The notes under the pieces were generated by a model that saw only the letters and a list, made by a program, of their open reading frames with translations, was not told the DNA's origin and ran no database searches. This document shows, in pieces, positions 26,384 to 39,647 of a stretch of 64,000 bases of DNA (position 1 is its first letter; each line of letters opens with the position of its first letter). A program made the position numbers and the translations under genes. The DNA is from Pseudomonas fulva (GTDB lineage Bacteria; Pseudomonadota; Gammaproteobacteria; Pseudomonadales; Pseudomonadaceae), in NCBI RefSeq assembly GCF_023517795.1, contig NZ_CP082928.1, forward strand, positions 620,001-684,000. The letters run 5' to 3'.

Positions 26384-27394
26384 TCACGCCAGCAGCGAAG
26401 CCTCGGCCGGCACGATGAGAATGCCGGCCCGCTGGCCGTTGTGCACCTTGGGGTTGGGAAAGATGATGCGCGCACCCTGCTCTTCCACCACCCAGCGGCT
26501 GTTGGCCAGGTCCTCGGCAAGCAGGTAGCCGGGCGCCAGTTCGGTGAAGTTTTCCACGTCAGCCGGCAGGTGCAGGGTGAAGGCATCGCTGTGCTTGATC
26601 AGCTCGCGGGCGAAGGCGAACAGCTTCAGGCGATCGATGGCATGGTCCTCGAGTGGCGGCTCGTTGCCCTCGACAAGGGCCTGCAGGCGCAGCTCGAGAA
26701 GGTCCAGATTGACCCGCTCGTTATGGCCGAACGGCCTGGCCTTGCCCAGTTCCAGGGTGAAGGCTTCGGCTCCCAGCTCGGCATAGGTATAGGCGCTGAA
26801 GGTGGTCGAGGGCTTGCTCTGCAGCAGCACCGCATCGATGCCGGCGGCCTGCAGGCGGGCGCACTCGCGACGCGATTGGCGACGCCCCTCGGCCCAGGGG
26901 TAAAGGGCGAACTGTTCGATGCGCGAGGCGCGGATCGCGGTGTGCAGGTCGTAATGCAGACGCTCGCGGCCAGGGTCGGCGAAGAACGAGGAAACCAGGT
27001 GCTCGAGCTCACAGGCGCGCATCGCCTCGGCACCGCTGCTCAGCTCATGACGGCCGCTGAACAGCCGGTTGAGGTCCTGTTCGACGAAACGCTCGCCGCG
27101 GCGCATCGCCGCCGGGTTGCCGAACAGCAGCAGCACTCGGGCACGGGGCTGCAGTTCGTTGCGGGCGATGCGGCGCAACAGGCGGTCGAGCAGCTCGATC
27201 GGCGCGGTCTCGTTGCCATGGATACCGGCTGAAAGCAGCAGGTCCATGCCGTTGTCGCGCCCACAGGCCGGGGTGATTTCAAGGGCGCCCTCGGCCAGCC
27301 AGCGCAAGCGCGTGCCCTGCGGCGTCAACTGGATCTTCGAGGCCGGCTCATGGCCGGTCAGGGTCAGTTCGAGCAGTTTGCCGAGGGCGAGCAT
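26384..27394 (-). CDS. astE: Succinylglutamate desuccinylase AstE
   Basis: Final step of the AST pathway: N-succinylglutamate to succinate and glutamate. It is a zinc carboxypeptidase-like (M14/aspartoacylase) protein with metal-ligand motif [18 protein letters not shown] (His and Glu, ~residues 53-58) and a third ligand in [10 protein letters not shown]. The 336-residue length is normal. It lies 9 bp after the small hypothetical gene, which suggests co-translation. Confidence 0.94.
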   Translation of the reverse strand: MLALGKLLELTLTGHEPASKIQLTPQGTRLRWLAEGALEITPACGRDNGMDLLLSAGIHGNETAPIELLDRLLRRIARNELQPRARVLLLFGNPAAMRRGERFVEQDLNRLFSGRHELSSGAEAMRACELEHLVSSFFADPGRERLHYDLHTAIRASRIEQFALYPWAEGRRQSRRECARLQAAGIDAVLLQSKPSTTFSAYTYAELGAEAFTLELGKARPFGHNERVNLDLLELRLQALVEGNEPPLEDHAIDRLKLFAFARELIKHSDAFTLHLPADVENFTELAPGYLLAEDLANSRWVVEEQGARIIFPNPKVHNGQRAGILIVPAEASLLA

Positions 27395-27403
27395 GGGCGT
27401 ACC

Positions 27404-27688
27404 TCAGTGATTGCAGTCCGGGCCATGGACGTGGTCGTCGTCGGCGTCGTCATCGGCCGGCTCCATTTCCAGCTCCAGGCTGACCAGGTTGGTGGCCAGC
27501 GGGCGCAGCAGCAGGTTGGCGTATTCGCTGTCGCCCTCGGCGACATCCACGCCGATCATCAGCTGGCCGTTGCCGACCTGCTGAATCCACACCTCCTTGC
27601 CTTGCCACATCACGGCAAAACGGGTGCACGAGGTTTCCAGCTGGGTACCGTCGGCGTCTTCGAGGATCAGTTGCAGGGCGTCGCTCAT
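27404..27688 (-). CDS. Conserved small protein in the AST operon (PA0900-like)
   Basis: 94 residues of unknown function. A similar small gene lies between astB and astE in P. aeruginosa (PA0900, from memory). The N-terminal half is beta-rich (DALQLILEDADGTQLETSCTRF, WIQQVGNGQLMIGVDVAEGD). The C-terminal end is a His/Asp-rich tail (EPADDDADDDHVHGPDCNH) that looks able to bind metal. AstE is a zinc enzyme, so a metal-handling role is conceivable but unproven. Confidence 0.8.
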   Translation of the reverse strand: MSDALQLILEDADGTQLETSCTRFAVMWQGKEVWIQQVGNGQLMIGVDVAEGDSEYANLLLRPLATNLVSLELEMEPADDDADDDHVHGPDCNH

Positions 27689-27706
27689 GGTTGCTCCAGT
27701 GTGTCA

Positions 27707-27728
27707 GGGCGGCTCGCGGGTGAGCCGC
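27707..27728. other. Hairpin between astB and the PA0900-like gene
   Basis: GGCGGCTC-gcgggt-GAGCCGCC, an 8-bp GC-only stem 2 bp past the astB stop codon, without a T-tract. It probably stabilises or processes the polycistronic message rather than ending it. Confidence 0.5.
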
Positions 27729-27729
27729 C

Positions 27730-30539
<2,810 letters not shown>

Positions 30540-30624
30540 CTATCACTCCAGGCTTCACGGTTGCACGGGCCGGTGCGAGGCGACGGCCCGTTACCTGTAA
30601 CGGCTGCCGCTCTATGACGACCTT

Positions 30625-30766
30625 AGAACCTGTTCAAAGTCTGCTGCGCGTCGGCACTGCGGCGTTAAAAACAGGCTCGGACTGCTCATTTACAGCTTGT
30701 AAACTCCGCGTCCTCGCCTGTTTTCGCCTTGCATTGCTCTAGCTCGCGAGACTTTGAACAGGCTCT
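30625..30766 (+). repeat. Family A palindromic element, copy A3 (inside the AST operon)
   Basis: Terminal arms AGAACCTGTTCAAAGT and ACTTTGAACAGGCTCT are complementary with one mismatch. The inner stem is AAAACAGGC/GCCTGTTTT and the tip TTTACA-gct-TGTAAA. It lies in the 276-bp space between aruG and astD and would form a long hairpin in the operon mRNA. Confidence 0.88.
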
Positions 30767-30812
30767 TACCGGCCGGGGCGGCGCGCCACCCCGGGTCACA
30801 TCAATGGGTTGC

Positions 30813-31829
30813 TCAGGCCTTTACCGCCAGGGGCACCGCCCGCACCTGGTCGCCGACATTCAGGCGCAGCCGCCTGGCGGTCAATGGGTCGACCACCAGG
30901 GTCCCGGCGGCCATCCGCGCGCGGGCCGCGGTGATGCGGCAATCCGCCTGTTTGCGGTTGTGTACCAGGTACACCGGCGCGTCGTCACCCGGCGTGCCGA
31001 TGGCCAACACCAGCAGCTGGCTGTCGCGAATCGCGCGGATCTTGGCGGTTTCCGCCTCGATGGCCGGGCCGGCGTCGAAGATATCGACATAGCCCTGGTA
31101 GCTGAAACCCTCGGATTTGAGCATCGCCAGCGCCGGCTCGGTATCCGGGTGCACCCGGCCGATCACCTCACGGGCGGCCTCGGACAGAAAGCAGGTGTAG
31201 AGCGGAAAACGCGGCATCAGCTCGGCGATGAAGGCCTTGTTGCCGACGCCGGTCAGGTAGTCCGCCTGGGAAAACTCCATGCGGAAGAAGTGTCGGCCCA
31301 GGCACTCCCAGAACGGCGAGCGTCCCTGCTCGTCGGAGACGCCGCGCATCTCGGCGATGATCTTGTCGCCAAACTGCTCGCGAAATTCGGCGATGAACAA
31401 GAAACGCGCCTTGGACAGCAAGCGCCCGTTCAGGCCGGTGCGGTGATCGGCATGCAGGAACAGCGAGCACAGCTCGGAATGACCGGTCAGGTCATTGGCC
31501 AGAAACAGCGTCGGCACCTGGCGGTGGATGCCCAGTTCCTGGGAGGCGCAGACGGTCAGGCCGACCCGGTAGTTGTACCAGGACTCGCGCAAGCCGACCC
31601 CACCGGCGATGGCGGAGATGCCCAGCACGCGGCCGTCGTCATCCTCGAGCACGAACATGTAGTCGCAGTCGCCGCGCTCGGCTTCGCCGCTGAAGGTCTT
31701 TTCGGCGCGGCCGACCCGGTAGGCCAGGCGCGCTTCGTTGGCCGGCAGAGTGGTCAGGCCGGTGCCGGTGCTGCGCGCCAGGTCGATCAGTGCCGGCAGG
31801 TCACTGGCACGTACGGAGCGAACGATCAT
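30813..31829 (-). CDS. aruG: Arginine/ornithine N-succinyltransferase beta subunit AruG
   Basis: Transfers succinate from succinyl-CoA to the alpha-amino group of arginine or ornithine (first AST step) as a heteromer with AruF. GNAT-like AstA fold: MIVRSVRASDLPALIDLARS, CDYMFVLEDDDGRVLGISAI, and ARGLLSKARFLFIAEFREQF-type stretch (GRLLSKARFLFIAEFREQF). The 338-residue length equals that of its neighbour, with clear paralogy. It lies 52 bp after aruF. Confidence 0.94.
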   Translation of the reverse strand: MIVRSVRASDLPALIDLARSTGTGLTTLPANEARLAYRVGRAEKTFSGEAERGDCDYMFVLEDDDGRVLGISAIAGGVGLRESWYNYRVGLTVCASQELGIHRQVPTLFLANDLTGHSELCSLFLHADHRTGLNGRLLSKARFLFIAEFREQFGDKIIAEMRGVSDEQGRSPFWECLGRHFFRMEFSQADYLTGVGNKAFIAELMPRFPLYTCFLSEAAREVIGRVHPDTEPALAMLKSEGFSYQGYVDIFDAGPAIEAETAKIRAIRDSQLLVLAIGTPGDDAPVYLVHNRKQADCRITAARARMAAGTLVVDPLTARRLRLNVGDQVRAVPLAVKA

Positions 31830-31881
31830 GCTGCCTCCGGAAAATGGCGAGCCAGACGGGTGGCGTTTACGATGGGCAGGC

Positions 31882-32898
31882 TCATACCGCCACCAGCCTT
31901 ACCTGGCCGCCCTCGGCGACGCCAAGGATCTGCGCGGTCTGCGGGTCGAGCAGCGCAGGCTGGCCCGGCGCCCAATTGAGTTCGGCGACCACGGCGCGAA
32001 AGCCCTGCAACTGCTCGTTGCTGACCAGGTACGCCTGGCCGCCCTCGCCCGCTTCGCCGAGCATCACCGGCACCACCGCGCTCTGGGCGATGGTGCGAAT
32101 GCCCGAGGTACGTGCGTGCAGGGTCGGGCCGCCGTCGAAGATATCGATGTAGTGATCGGTTTCGAAGCCGTCGCGCATCAGGATGTCGAACGACACCTGG
32201 GCACGCGGATGCACCAGGCCCATGGACTCCTGGGCGGTATCCGGCAGCAGCGGCACGTAGATGGGGTAATGGGGCATCAGCTCGGCCAGGTAGGCACGGC
32301 TGCGCAGCCCGCACAGGCGCTCGGCCTCGGCGTAGCTCATGCCGAAGAAATGCCGACCGACCGCATCCCAGAACGGCGACTCGCCGGCGTCGTCGCTCTC
32401 GCCGACGATCTCCACCACCATGGCATCGGCGAAGCGCGCCGGGTGGCAGGCGGCGAACAGCAGGCGCGCGCGGGAGTTGAGCTCGGCCCACACGCTGTCG
32501 ACCAGCCCGCGCTCGACATAGAAGCTGGTCAGCAGGCTGTTGCCGGTCAGGTCGTGACACAGCGACAGCACGTGAATCTTGTTGTGGATCTTCAACTCAC
32601 GGGAGTTGTGAACGAAGGTCTCGTTGCGAAAGCTGTAGAACGGTTCGGAGTAGCCTGCCGAGGCGACGATGCCGGAGCAGCCGGACAGGCGGCCGGTTTC
32701 GCTGTCTTCGAGCACGAAGAAGTAGCGTTCCTCGCCGTTGAAGCTGACCTCGGCGGCGAACGACGCCTCCGAGGCGGCGATCTTGTCGCGCAGCCGCTCG
32801 GCGTTGTCGGGCAGCGAGGTGACGCCCACCGGGCTGTCCGCGGCCAGGCGCTGCACTTCGGCAAGGTCGGTCATTCGCGCAGGGCGCATAACCAGCAT
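31882..32898 (-). CDS. aruF: Arginine/ornithine N-succinyltransferase alpha subunit AruF
   Basis: Partner of AruG in the heteromeric AstA-type enzyme. The N-terminus MLVMRPARMTDLAEVQRLAA, then RYFFVLEDSETGRLSGCSGI and NSRARLLFAACHPARFADAM match the family. It is 338 residues, paralogous to AruG, and lies between aruC and aruG on the minus strand. Confidence 0.94.
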   Translation of the reverse strand: MLVMRPARMTDLAEVQRLAADSPVGVTSLPDNAERLRDKIAASEASFAAEVSFNGEERYFFVLEDSETGRLSGCSGIVASAGYSEPFYSFRNETFVHNSRELKIHNKIHVLSLCHDLTGNSLLTSFYVERGLVDSVWAELNSRARLLFAACHPARFADAMVVEIVGESDDAGESPFWDAVGRHFFGMSYAEAERLCGLRSRAYLAELMPHYPIYVPLLPDTAQESMGLVHPRAQVSFDILMRDGFETDHYIDIFDGGPTLHARTSGIRTIAQSAVVPVMLGEAGEGGQAYLVSNEQLQGFRAVVAELNWAPGQPALLDPQTAQILGVAEGGQVRLVAV

Positions 32899-33024
32899 GG
32901 GGTCACTCCTTCAGCAAGGCGGGGGCATGGCAGCCCAGGCAGCGAGAATCATCGTCCATGGGGCTGGCCGGCATCTGCCGACGCAGCGAATTGAGCAGGC
33001 GGCGCCCAGCCGCCCGTAATGGGG

Positions 33025-34693
<1,669 letters not shown>

Positions 34694-34963
34694 ATGAACG
34701 CCAAAGAAAAACAACTGACCGAACTGCTCACCCTCACCTCTCGCAGCATCACCCACATGACTGCCGCCATGACGGCGTTGTCCTTCGACCTGCTGCGTAG
34801 CGATGACAGCGGCGTTCGCTCTGCCGCTTCGAAGATGATCACCCGCCTCGGCGCGGTGAGCCAGGAACTGGATCAGCAATGGGTGCTGATCAGTGAACTG
34901 ACCGGCGTCGAAGCCCCCATCCGTGTCGATGCCATCGAGGAAGTCCAGCTGCACTCCGCCTGA
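34694..34963 (+). CDS. Small conserved hypothetical protein
   Basis: 89 residues, not recognised with certainty. It is predominantly helical (LTELLTLTSRSITHMTAAMT, SAASKMITRLGAVSQELDQQ) with no signal peptide or membrane segment. An AAGGAA sequence lies about 8 bp before the ATG at 34694; the same frame opens at 34571 without one. Confidence 0.65.
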   Translation: MNAKEKQLTELLTLTSRSITHMTAAMTALSFDLLRSDDSGVRSAASKMITRLGAVSQELDQQWVLISELTGVEAPIRVDAIEEVQLHSA

Positions 34964-35041
34964 GCGCGCGACCTCTCACCTGGGCCGAGGTTTCCATCGG
35001 CCCCTGCTCCATTCCCTCGTGACTCGACGCCATCCCGGAGG

Positions 35042-36094
35042 CTAGGTGCGTGCCACCAGGTATTCGCGCTGCAGCACCTCCACCAGCTCAGCCGCCGGCA
35101 TCGCCCGCGCCAGGGCCGCACCCTGGCCGGCCCAGTGGGCTGCGAATTCGGCGTTGCCGGCCTTGGCAGCGGCAGCGATCAGCTGTTTGCCGGCATCGTA
35201 GGCGATGCCGAAACCCGGCACTGCGGGGTGGCCGGGCGCGCCAACCTCAGCCATGAAACGATTGACGATGCCACGCGCCGGGCGCCCGGAAATCACCCGG
35301 GTGACCTGGGTCAGCTGCGCCCGCTCGCTGCCCAGCATGCGCCGATAGGCCTCGTTGGCGGCCGACTCGGGGCAGAGGATGAACGCGGTACCCAGCTGTG
35401 CGGCGCAGGCGCCCAGGTTCATGACCGCCGCGATACCGGCACCGTCCATGATGCCGCCGGCAGCGATCACCGGGCGCGACAGGTGCTTGACCAGCACCCG
35501 CACCAGGGCCAGGGTGCCGATGCCCTGGTCGTGGGCGGGATCGAACACGCCGCGGTGGCCACCGGCCTCGATGCCCTGGGCGACGATGATGTCGATGCCC
35601 GCCTCCTGGGCCAGCAGCCCTTCTTCCAGGGTGGTGGCCGAGGCCAGCAAGGTGATGCCGGCCCGCTTCAAGGCATCGATACGTTCCTGGGGCGGTAATC
35701 CCAGATGAAAGCTGACGATCGGCGGGCGTTCCTCCAGCAGCACCTCGAGCTGCCCTTCATCCTCCTGGAAGCTGCAGTAGATATCCCGGATAGCCGCTGG
35801 CGCCACGGCGCCGAACTCGGCGAAATAGGGTTGCAGGTGCGCCAGCCATGCCCGCTCCACGGCGGCGTCGGCAACGCTCAGGCGGTGGCAGAACACGTTG
35901 ATATTGAAGGGCTTGCCGGTGGCGGCGCGGGTTTCCCTGATCATCTGCCGGCCGGCCTCGGCCTGCACCGCGGCGATGGAAATCGAGCCCAGCCCGCCGG
36001 CATTGCTGACCGCCGCCGCCAGAGCGGGGGTGGCGGTGCCCGCCATGGGCGCTTGAATGATCGGCAGGTCGATACCCAATACGGCGCAGCTCAT
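35042..36094 (-). CDS. Nitronate monooxygenase family protein
   Basis: FMN-dependent TIM-barrel enzyme oxidising nitronates (or related 2-nitropropane-type substrates). The N-terminus has [20 protein letters not shown]. Later come [16 protein letters not shown] (phosphate-binding and the catalytic-His region AGGH) and [19 protein letters not shown]. The product is 350 residues; the ATG at 36094 is used because the longer frame to 36190 adds residues outside the family. The specific substrate is unknown. Confidence 0.87.
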   Translation of the reverse strand: MSCAVLGIDLPIIQAPMAGTATPALAAAVSNAGGLGSISIAAVQAEAGRQMIRETRAATGKPFNINVFCHRLSVADAAVERAWLAHLQPYFAEFGAVAPAAIRDIYCSFQEDEGQLEVLLEERPPIVSFHLGLPPQERIDALKRAGITLLASATTLEEGLLAQEAGIDIIVAQGIEAGGHRGVFDPAHDQGIGTLALVRVLVKHLSRPVIAAGGIMDGAGIAAVMNLGACAAQLGTAFILCPESAANEAYRRMLGSERAQLTQVTRVISGRPARGIVNRFMAEVGAPGHPAVPGFGIAYDAGKQLIAAAAKAGNAEFAAHWAGQGAALARAMPAAELVEVLQREYLVART

Positions 36095-36212
36095 ACGGCG
36101 ATCCTCTAGAGCGTTCAAGACAGGAACCGGGAAGATAGCCCAACTCGCCTCGAACAGGCCATGCCAGGCGCAGCGCCAAGACTGCCACACTGGCGTCGCG
36201 GGCAGCAGGACA

Positions 36213-37175
36213 TCAGCGCAACGCCGGCATGCTCGGCATCGCCGCCAGGGGCATCAGCGCGCCCGGGTGCTGGATCACCCTGCCGGCCAGACGGTGCCCC
36301 CAGCGTGCCGCCGCCTCGAGCCCGCCGCCATGCAGGCGGGCGGCCAGGTAGGCCGCACTGAACGCATCGCCGGCGGCGGTGGTATCCACCACCCGCTCGA
36401 CCGGCTCGGGTTCGACTTCGCCGCGGCCATCGGCCGTGTGCAACAGGCAACTGCGCGCACCGCGCTTGACCACCACCTCGCCTACGCCGAGGCCTGCGTA
36501 ATGACTGAAGAGCTGCTGCGGGGTGGCGAAACCGAATACGGCGACATCGTCCTCCCAGGTAACCAGTGCGATGTCGACCATGCCCAGCAGCGCTTCATGC
36601 TGCCTGCGCGCATCGGCCGCGCCAGGCCACAGGCGCGGCCGGTAATTGTTGTCGAAGACGATGCGCGTGCCCCGGCCGCGTGCCTGGCGCAGGGCCTCCA
36701 GCAGGCGCTCGCGCCCCTCGACCGTGAGAATGGCCAGGCTGATACCGCTGAGATACAGCGTGTGATAATCGCCAAGCGCCGCCAGCAGCTCGTCGGCGCC
36801 CGGGCCATCGAAACAATGGCGGGCGGCGGACTCGCCCCGCCAGTAGAGAAAACTTCGCTCGCCCTGGGCGTCGGTCTGGATCATGTACAGGCCCGGCAGC
36901 CGATCCGCCAGCACCCGCACGCGGCCATCACCCACGCCGTCTTCACGCCAGCGCGCGCGCATCGCCTGGCTCAACGGGTCGTCGCCCACGGCGGTGAGGT
37001 AGTCGATCGCCACGCCTTCGCGCCGGCACAGGCGGTTCAGGTAGATCGCCGTGTTCAGCGTGTCGCCGCCGAAGCCTTGGCGCATGCCGCCGTCAGCCTG
37101 CCGTTGCAGCTCGACCATGCACTCGCCGATCAGGCCGACCGCTATCGGTGATGTCTGGTTGGTTGGGGTCGACAT
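36213..37175 (-). CDS. PfkB family sugar kinase (2-keto-3-deoxygluconate kinase-like)
   Basis: ATP-dependent ribokinase/PfkB-fold kinase of 320 residues. N-terminal [11 protein letters not shown] and [16 protein letters not shown] correspond to PfkB motif 1. The C-terminal motif 2 [18 protein letters not shown] contains the catalytic Asp. The pattern resembles KdgK. The ATG at 37175 (MSTPTNQ) follows GGAG. It lies next to a D-amino-acid locus; the specific substrate is not determined. Repeat A4 separates it from the next gene. Confidence 0.8.
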   Translation of the reverse strand: MSTPTNQTSPIAVGLIGECMVELQRQADGGMRQGFGGDTLNTAIYLNRLCRREGVAIDYLTAVGDDPLSQAMRARWREDGVGDGRVRVLADRLPGLYMIQTDAQGERSFLYWRGESAARHCFDGPGADELLAALGDYHTLYLSGISLAILTVEGRERLLEALRQARGRGTRIVFDNNYRPRLWPGAADARRQHEALLGMVDIALVTWEDDVAVFGFATPQQLFSHYAGLGVGEVVVKRGARSCLLHTADGRGEVEPEPVERVVDTTAAGDAFSAAYLAARLHGGGLEAAARWGHRLAGRVIQHPGALMPLAAMPSMPALR

Positions 37176-37230
37176 GGAGGCTCCTGTATCTGCGTGCATC
37201 AGGGTTGAATAGGCCATCTACCGGGATCTC

Positions 37231-37386
37231 AGAGCCTATTCAAAGTCTCGCGAGCTAGAGCAATGCAAGGCCTAGGCGGCCCCACAAAAACAGGCGAGGA
37301 CGCGGAGTTTACGAGCTGTAAATGAGCAGTCCGAGCCTGTTTTTAACGCCGCAGTGCCGACGCGCAGCAGACTTTGAACAGGTTCT
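37231..37386 (-). repeat. Family A palindromic element, copy A4
   Basis: Reverse orientation of A3, with arms AGAGCCTATTCAAAGT and ACTTTGAACAGGTTCT, inner stem AAAACAGGC/GCCTGTTTT and tip TTTACGAGCTGTAAA. It is longer because of an extra AGGCCTAGGCGGCCCC-like patch at about 37268-37286. Its right end meets the stop codon (37386-37388) of the D-threonine-aldolase-like gene. Confidence 0.88.
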
Positions 37387-38606
37387 CAGAAGCGCGTCGG
37401 CATCACCTCCAACACCTCCAGCGCCTCGTCGACCAGCAGCACCTGCCGCCATTTGTCGAAGGTGAGGCAAGGGTGCGAGGTGCCGAAGGAAAGAATGTCG
37501 CCGACCGCCAGGGTCTCGCCGGCCGGCACCGACAGGAACAGGTGCTGATCCATGATCATACGCACGCCCCAGCCACGCACGTCCTGTGGGGCCTGGCCTT
37601 CGCGGTACAGATGCTGGGGCATCGGCAAGTCGGGGTCGCAGCCGATGTCGCGCTTGCCGAGGGCGACGATGGCCAGGCCCGGCTCAGGCAGCGATTGCAC
37701 ATGGGCGAACACCTCCAGGGCAGGCAGCAGCTCGCCCTCGAGGTCCGCATGGCGCGCCTTGACCTCCTCCATCGCGCCGGCATACAGCTTGTGGTCGTGC
37801 ACCACGTAGCAGCCGGGGCGCAGCAGCGGGATGTACTGGCCGCGCAGCTCGGCGCGGTCGAAGGCTTCGGCGATCAGATCGAACCATTTGGAGCCGGAGG
37901 CGGTGACCACCGGCTTGTCGGCGGTAAAGGCAGCGCTGCGTTTCAAGCGCATCAGGGTGTCCACCAGGCGCGCGCCATAGGCCCGCACATCGGCAATCGG
38001 CGTTTGTCCGCCAATGATGCCCTCGTAGCCCTCGATGCCGGACAGCACCAGGGCGCTCGACTGCTCCAGCGCCATCAGCAGCGCCTCCAGCTCGCCATCG
38101 TTGCGCACGCCACAACGGCCGCCCTCGACGCCCAGCTCGATCATCACCTGCAATCGCAGGCCGCGGGCCGCGAAGAACGCATCCAGCGCGCGGACGTTGG
38201 CCACGCTGTCGACCACGCAGTGGAACTCAGCGCCCCTGGCGATGAGATCGGCCACCAACGCCATGTTCGCGGCGCCGACCAGCTGGTTGGCCATCAGCAG
38301 GCGCGTCACGCCGTGCTCGAACGCCGCCATGCACTGGGTGGCGGTGGCGAGGGTGATGCCCCAGGCCCCGGCGTCGAGCTGACGCTGGAACAGCGCCGGC
38401 GTCATGGTGGTTTTGCCATGGGGCGCCAGCCGCGCAGCGTGGCGCTCGGCGAAGGCTTGCATCCAGGCGATGTTGTGCGCCAGTGGGCGCTGGTACACCA
38501 CCGCGGCCGGCAGGCTGACGTCGCGCAGCAAGGCGCGCCCGCTACCGATGATCGCGGCTTTCTCCACGCCGCTCGGCGGCGCGTCGTTCTGGTCAGCAGG
38601 CTTCAT
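37386..38606 (-). CDS. DSD1/D-threonine aldolase-like PLP enzyme
   Basis: Fold-type III (alanine racemase N-domain) PLP enzyme, likely to deaminate or cleave a D-amino acid (annotated elsewhere as amino acid deaminase). PLP Lys in RLAPHGKTTMTPALFQ, then GITLATATQCMAAFEHGVTR. The C-terminal DSD1 metal-binding motif is FGTSHPCLTFDKWRQVLLVD (His and Cys zinc ligands), as in metal-dependent D-serine dehydratases. The product is 406 residues. It is divergent from the RpiR regulator, with deacylase and RidA genes beyond. Confidence 0.85.
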   Translation of the reverse strand: MKPADQNDAPPSGVEKAAIIGSGRALLRDVSLPAAVVYQRPLAHNIAWMQAFAERHAARLAPHGKTTMTPALFQRQLDAGAWGITLATATQCMAAFEHGVTRLLMANQLVGAANMALVADLIARGAEFHCVVDSVANVRALDAFFAARGLRLQVMIELGVEGGRCGVRNDGELEALLMALEQSSALVLSGIEGYEGIIGGQTPIADVRAYGARLVDTLMRLKRSAAFTADKPVVTASGSKWFDLIAEAFDRAELRGQYIPLLRPGCYVVHDHKLYAGAMEEVKARHADLEGELLPALEVFAHVQSLPEPGLAIVALGKRDIGCDPDLPMPQHLYREGQAPQDVRGWGVRMIMDQHLFLSVPAGETLAVGDILSFGTSHPCLTFDKWRQVLLVDEALEVLEVMPTRF

Positions 38607-38780
38607 GTCTGGATCCTTGTCGATTTCTGGGCGCGGAAAGCCGTGCCGCCGCGCCTCGCAGGGTCACCTGGATTGAATCACGGAAAATAACTATCACAAA
38701 TAAATTTTTTAAGTTAGAAATTAACAATTGCCAGGCAGGGCTTTTTCAGCCCTGCCCCGGGTCAGCCTTGGAGCCCCGAA
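38607..38780. promoter_or_regulatory. Divergent promoter region of the D-amino-acid locus
   Basis: A 174-bp space between the DSD1-like gene and the RpiR gene with an AT-rich core (38680-38735: CGGAAAATAACTATCACAAA and TTAAGTTAGAAATTAACAAT). It probably holds both promoters and the RpiR operator. A GGAG 8 bp before the GTG at 38781 serves the regulator. Confidence 0.5.
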
Positions 38781-39644
38781 GTGAATCTGGAAATCGACAT
38801 CCTGTCGCGCATCACCGAACGTTATCCGACCCTGCGCGAAGCCGAGCGCAAGGTCGCGGCCATGATCATCGACGATATCGATTTCGTGACCAGCGCCAAC
38901 ATTTCCACCATCGCCGCCCGTGCCGGTGTCAGCGATGCCAGCGTCACCCGTTTCGCCAAGTCCATCGGCTGCCAGGACGTGCGCGAACTCAAGCTGCGCC
39001 TGGCGCAGTCGCTCGCGGTGGGCCGGCGCTTCATCCAGGAGGCCAGCGAAGAGGACGGCATCGGCGCGGTATACGAGATCGCCAAGCAGACCCTGGACCT
39101 CAACCGCGAGCTGATCGCCAACGCCGATATCGAGGGTGCCCTGGACCTGCTCGACGGCGCCCGGCAGATCGTCATCTTCGGTGCCGGTGGCGGCTCGGTG
39201 GTGCTCGCCCAGGAGATGCAGTTCCGCCTAGTGCGCCTGGGTTATGCGGTCAGTGCCTACTCCCAGGCGCTGATGCCGCGCATGGTCGCCGCCACCCTCG
39301 ACCCCAGCGATCTGGTGGTGGCGCTGTCGGTGACCGGCTTCACCCCGGAAATCGTCGATGCGGCGCGTATCGCCCGCAGTTACGACGCCCAGGTACTGGC
39401 GCTGACCGCCTCGGACTCGCCCCTGGCGCAGCAGGCCACGGTGGTTCTGCCGATTGCCGCCCGGGAGACCGACTTCATCTACCACCCCTCGTCATCGCGC
39501 TACGCCATGCTGGCGGCCATCGACGTGCTCGCCATGAGCCTGGCGTTGCGCCACCGGCAGCGCTCGCGGGACAAACTGCGGCGCCTGAAGCTGACCCTCG
39601 ACAGCCACCGTGGCGGCGACAACCGCCAGCCACTGGGAGACTGA
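38781..39644 (+). CDS. RpiR/MurR family transcriptional regulator (HTH-SIS)
   Basis: Probable repressor or activator of the D-amino-acid locus. An N-terminal HTH_6 domain (residues ~1-78: RITERYPTLREAERKVAAMI, then AARAGVSDASVTRFAKSIGC) is followed by a SIS sugar-phosphate-binding domain (~110-250: FGAGGGSVVLAQEMQFRLVR, VALSVTGFTPEIVDAARIA). It starts at GTG 38781 after GGAG. It is immediately upstream of the deacylase gene (3-bp gap). Confidence 0.88.
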   Translation: MNLEIDILSRITERYPTLREAERKVAAMIIDDIDFVTSANISTIAARAGVSDASVTRFAKSIGCQDVRELKLRLAQSLAVGRRFIQEASEEDGIGAVYEIAKQTLDLNRELIANADIEGALDLLDGARQIVIFGAGGGSVVLAQEMQFRLVRLGYAVSAYSQALMPRMVAATLDPSDLVVALSVTGFTPEIVDAARIARSYDAQVLALTASDSPLAQQATVVLPIAARETDFIYHPSSSRYAMLAAIDVLAMSLALRHRQRSRDKLRRLKLTLDSHRGGDNRQPLGD

Positions 39645-39647
39645 ACC

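Noticed and set aside
25345..26586. Extended 413-residue frame for LtaE
   Set aside because: The first 80 residues overlap astE and are low-quality sequence; GGAG plus the family start at 26346 supports the 333-residue form.
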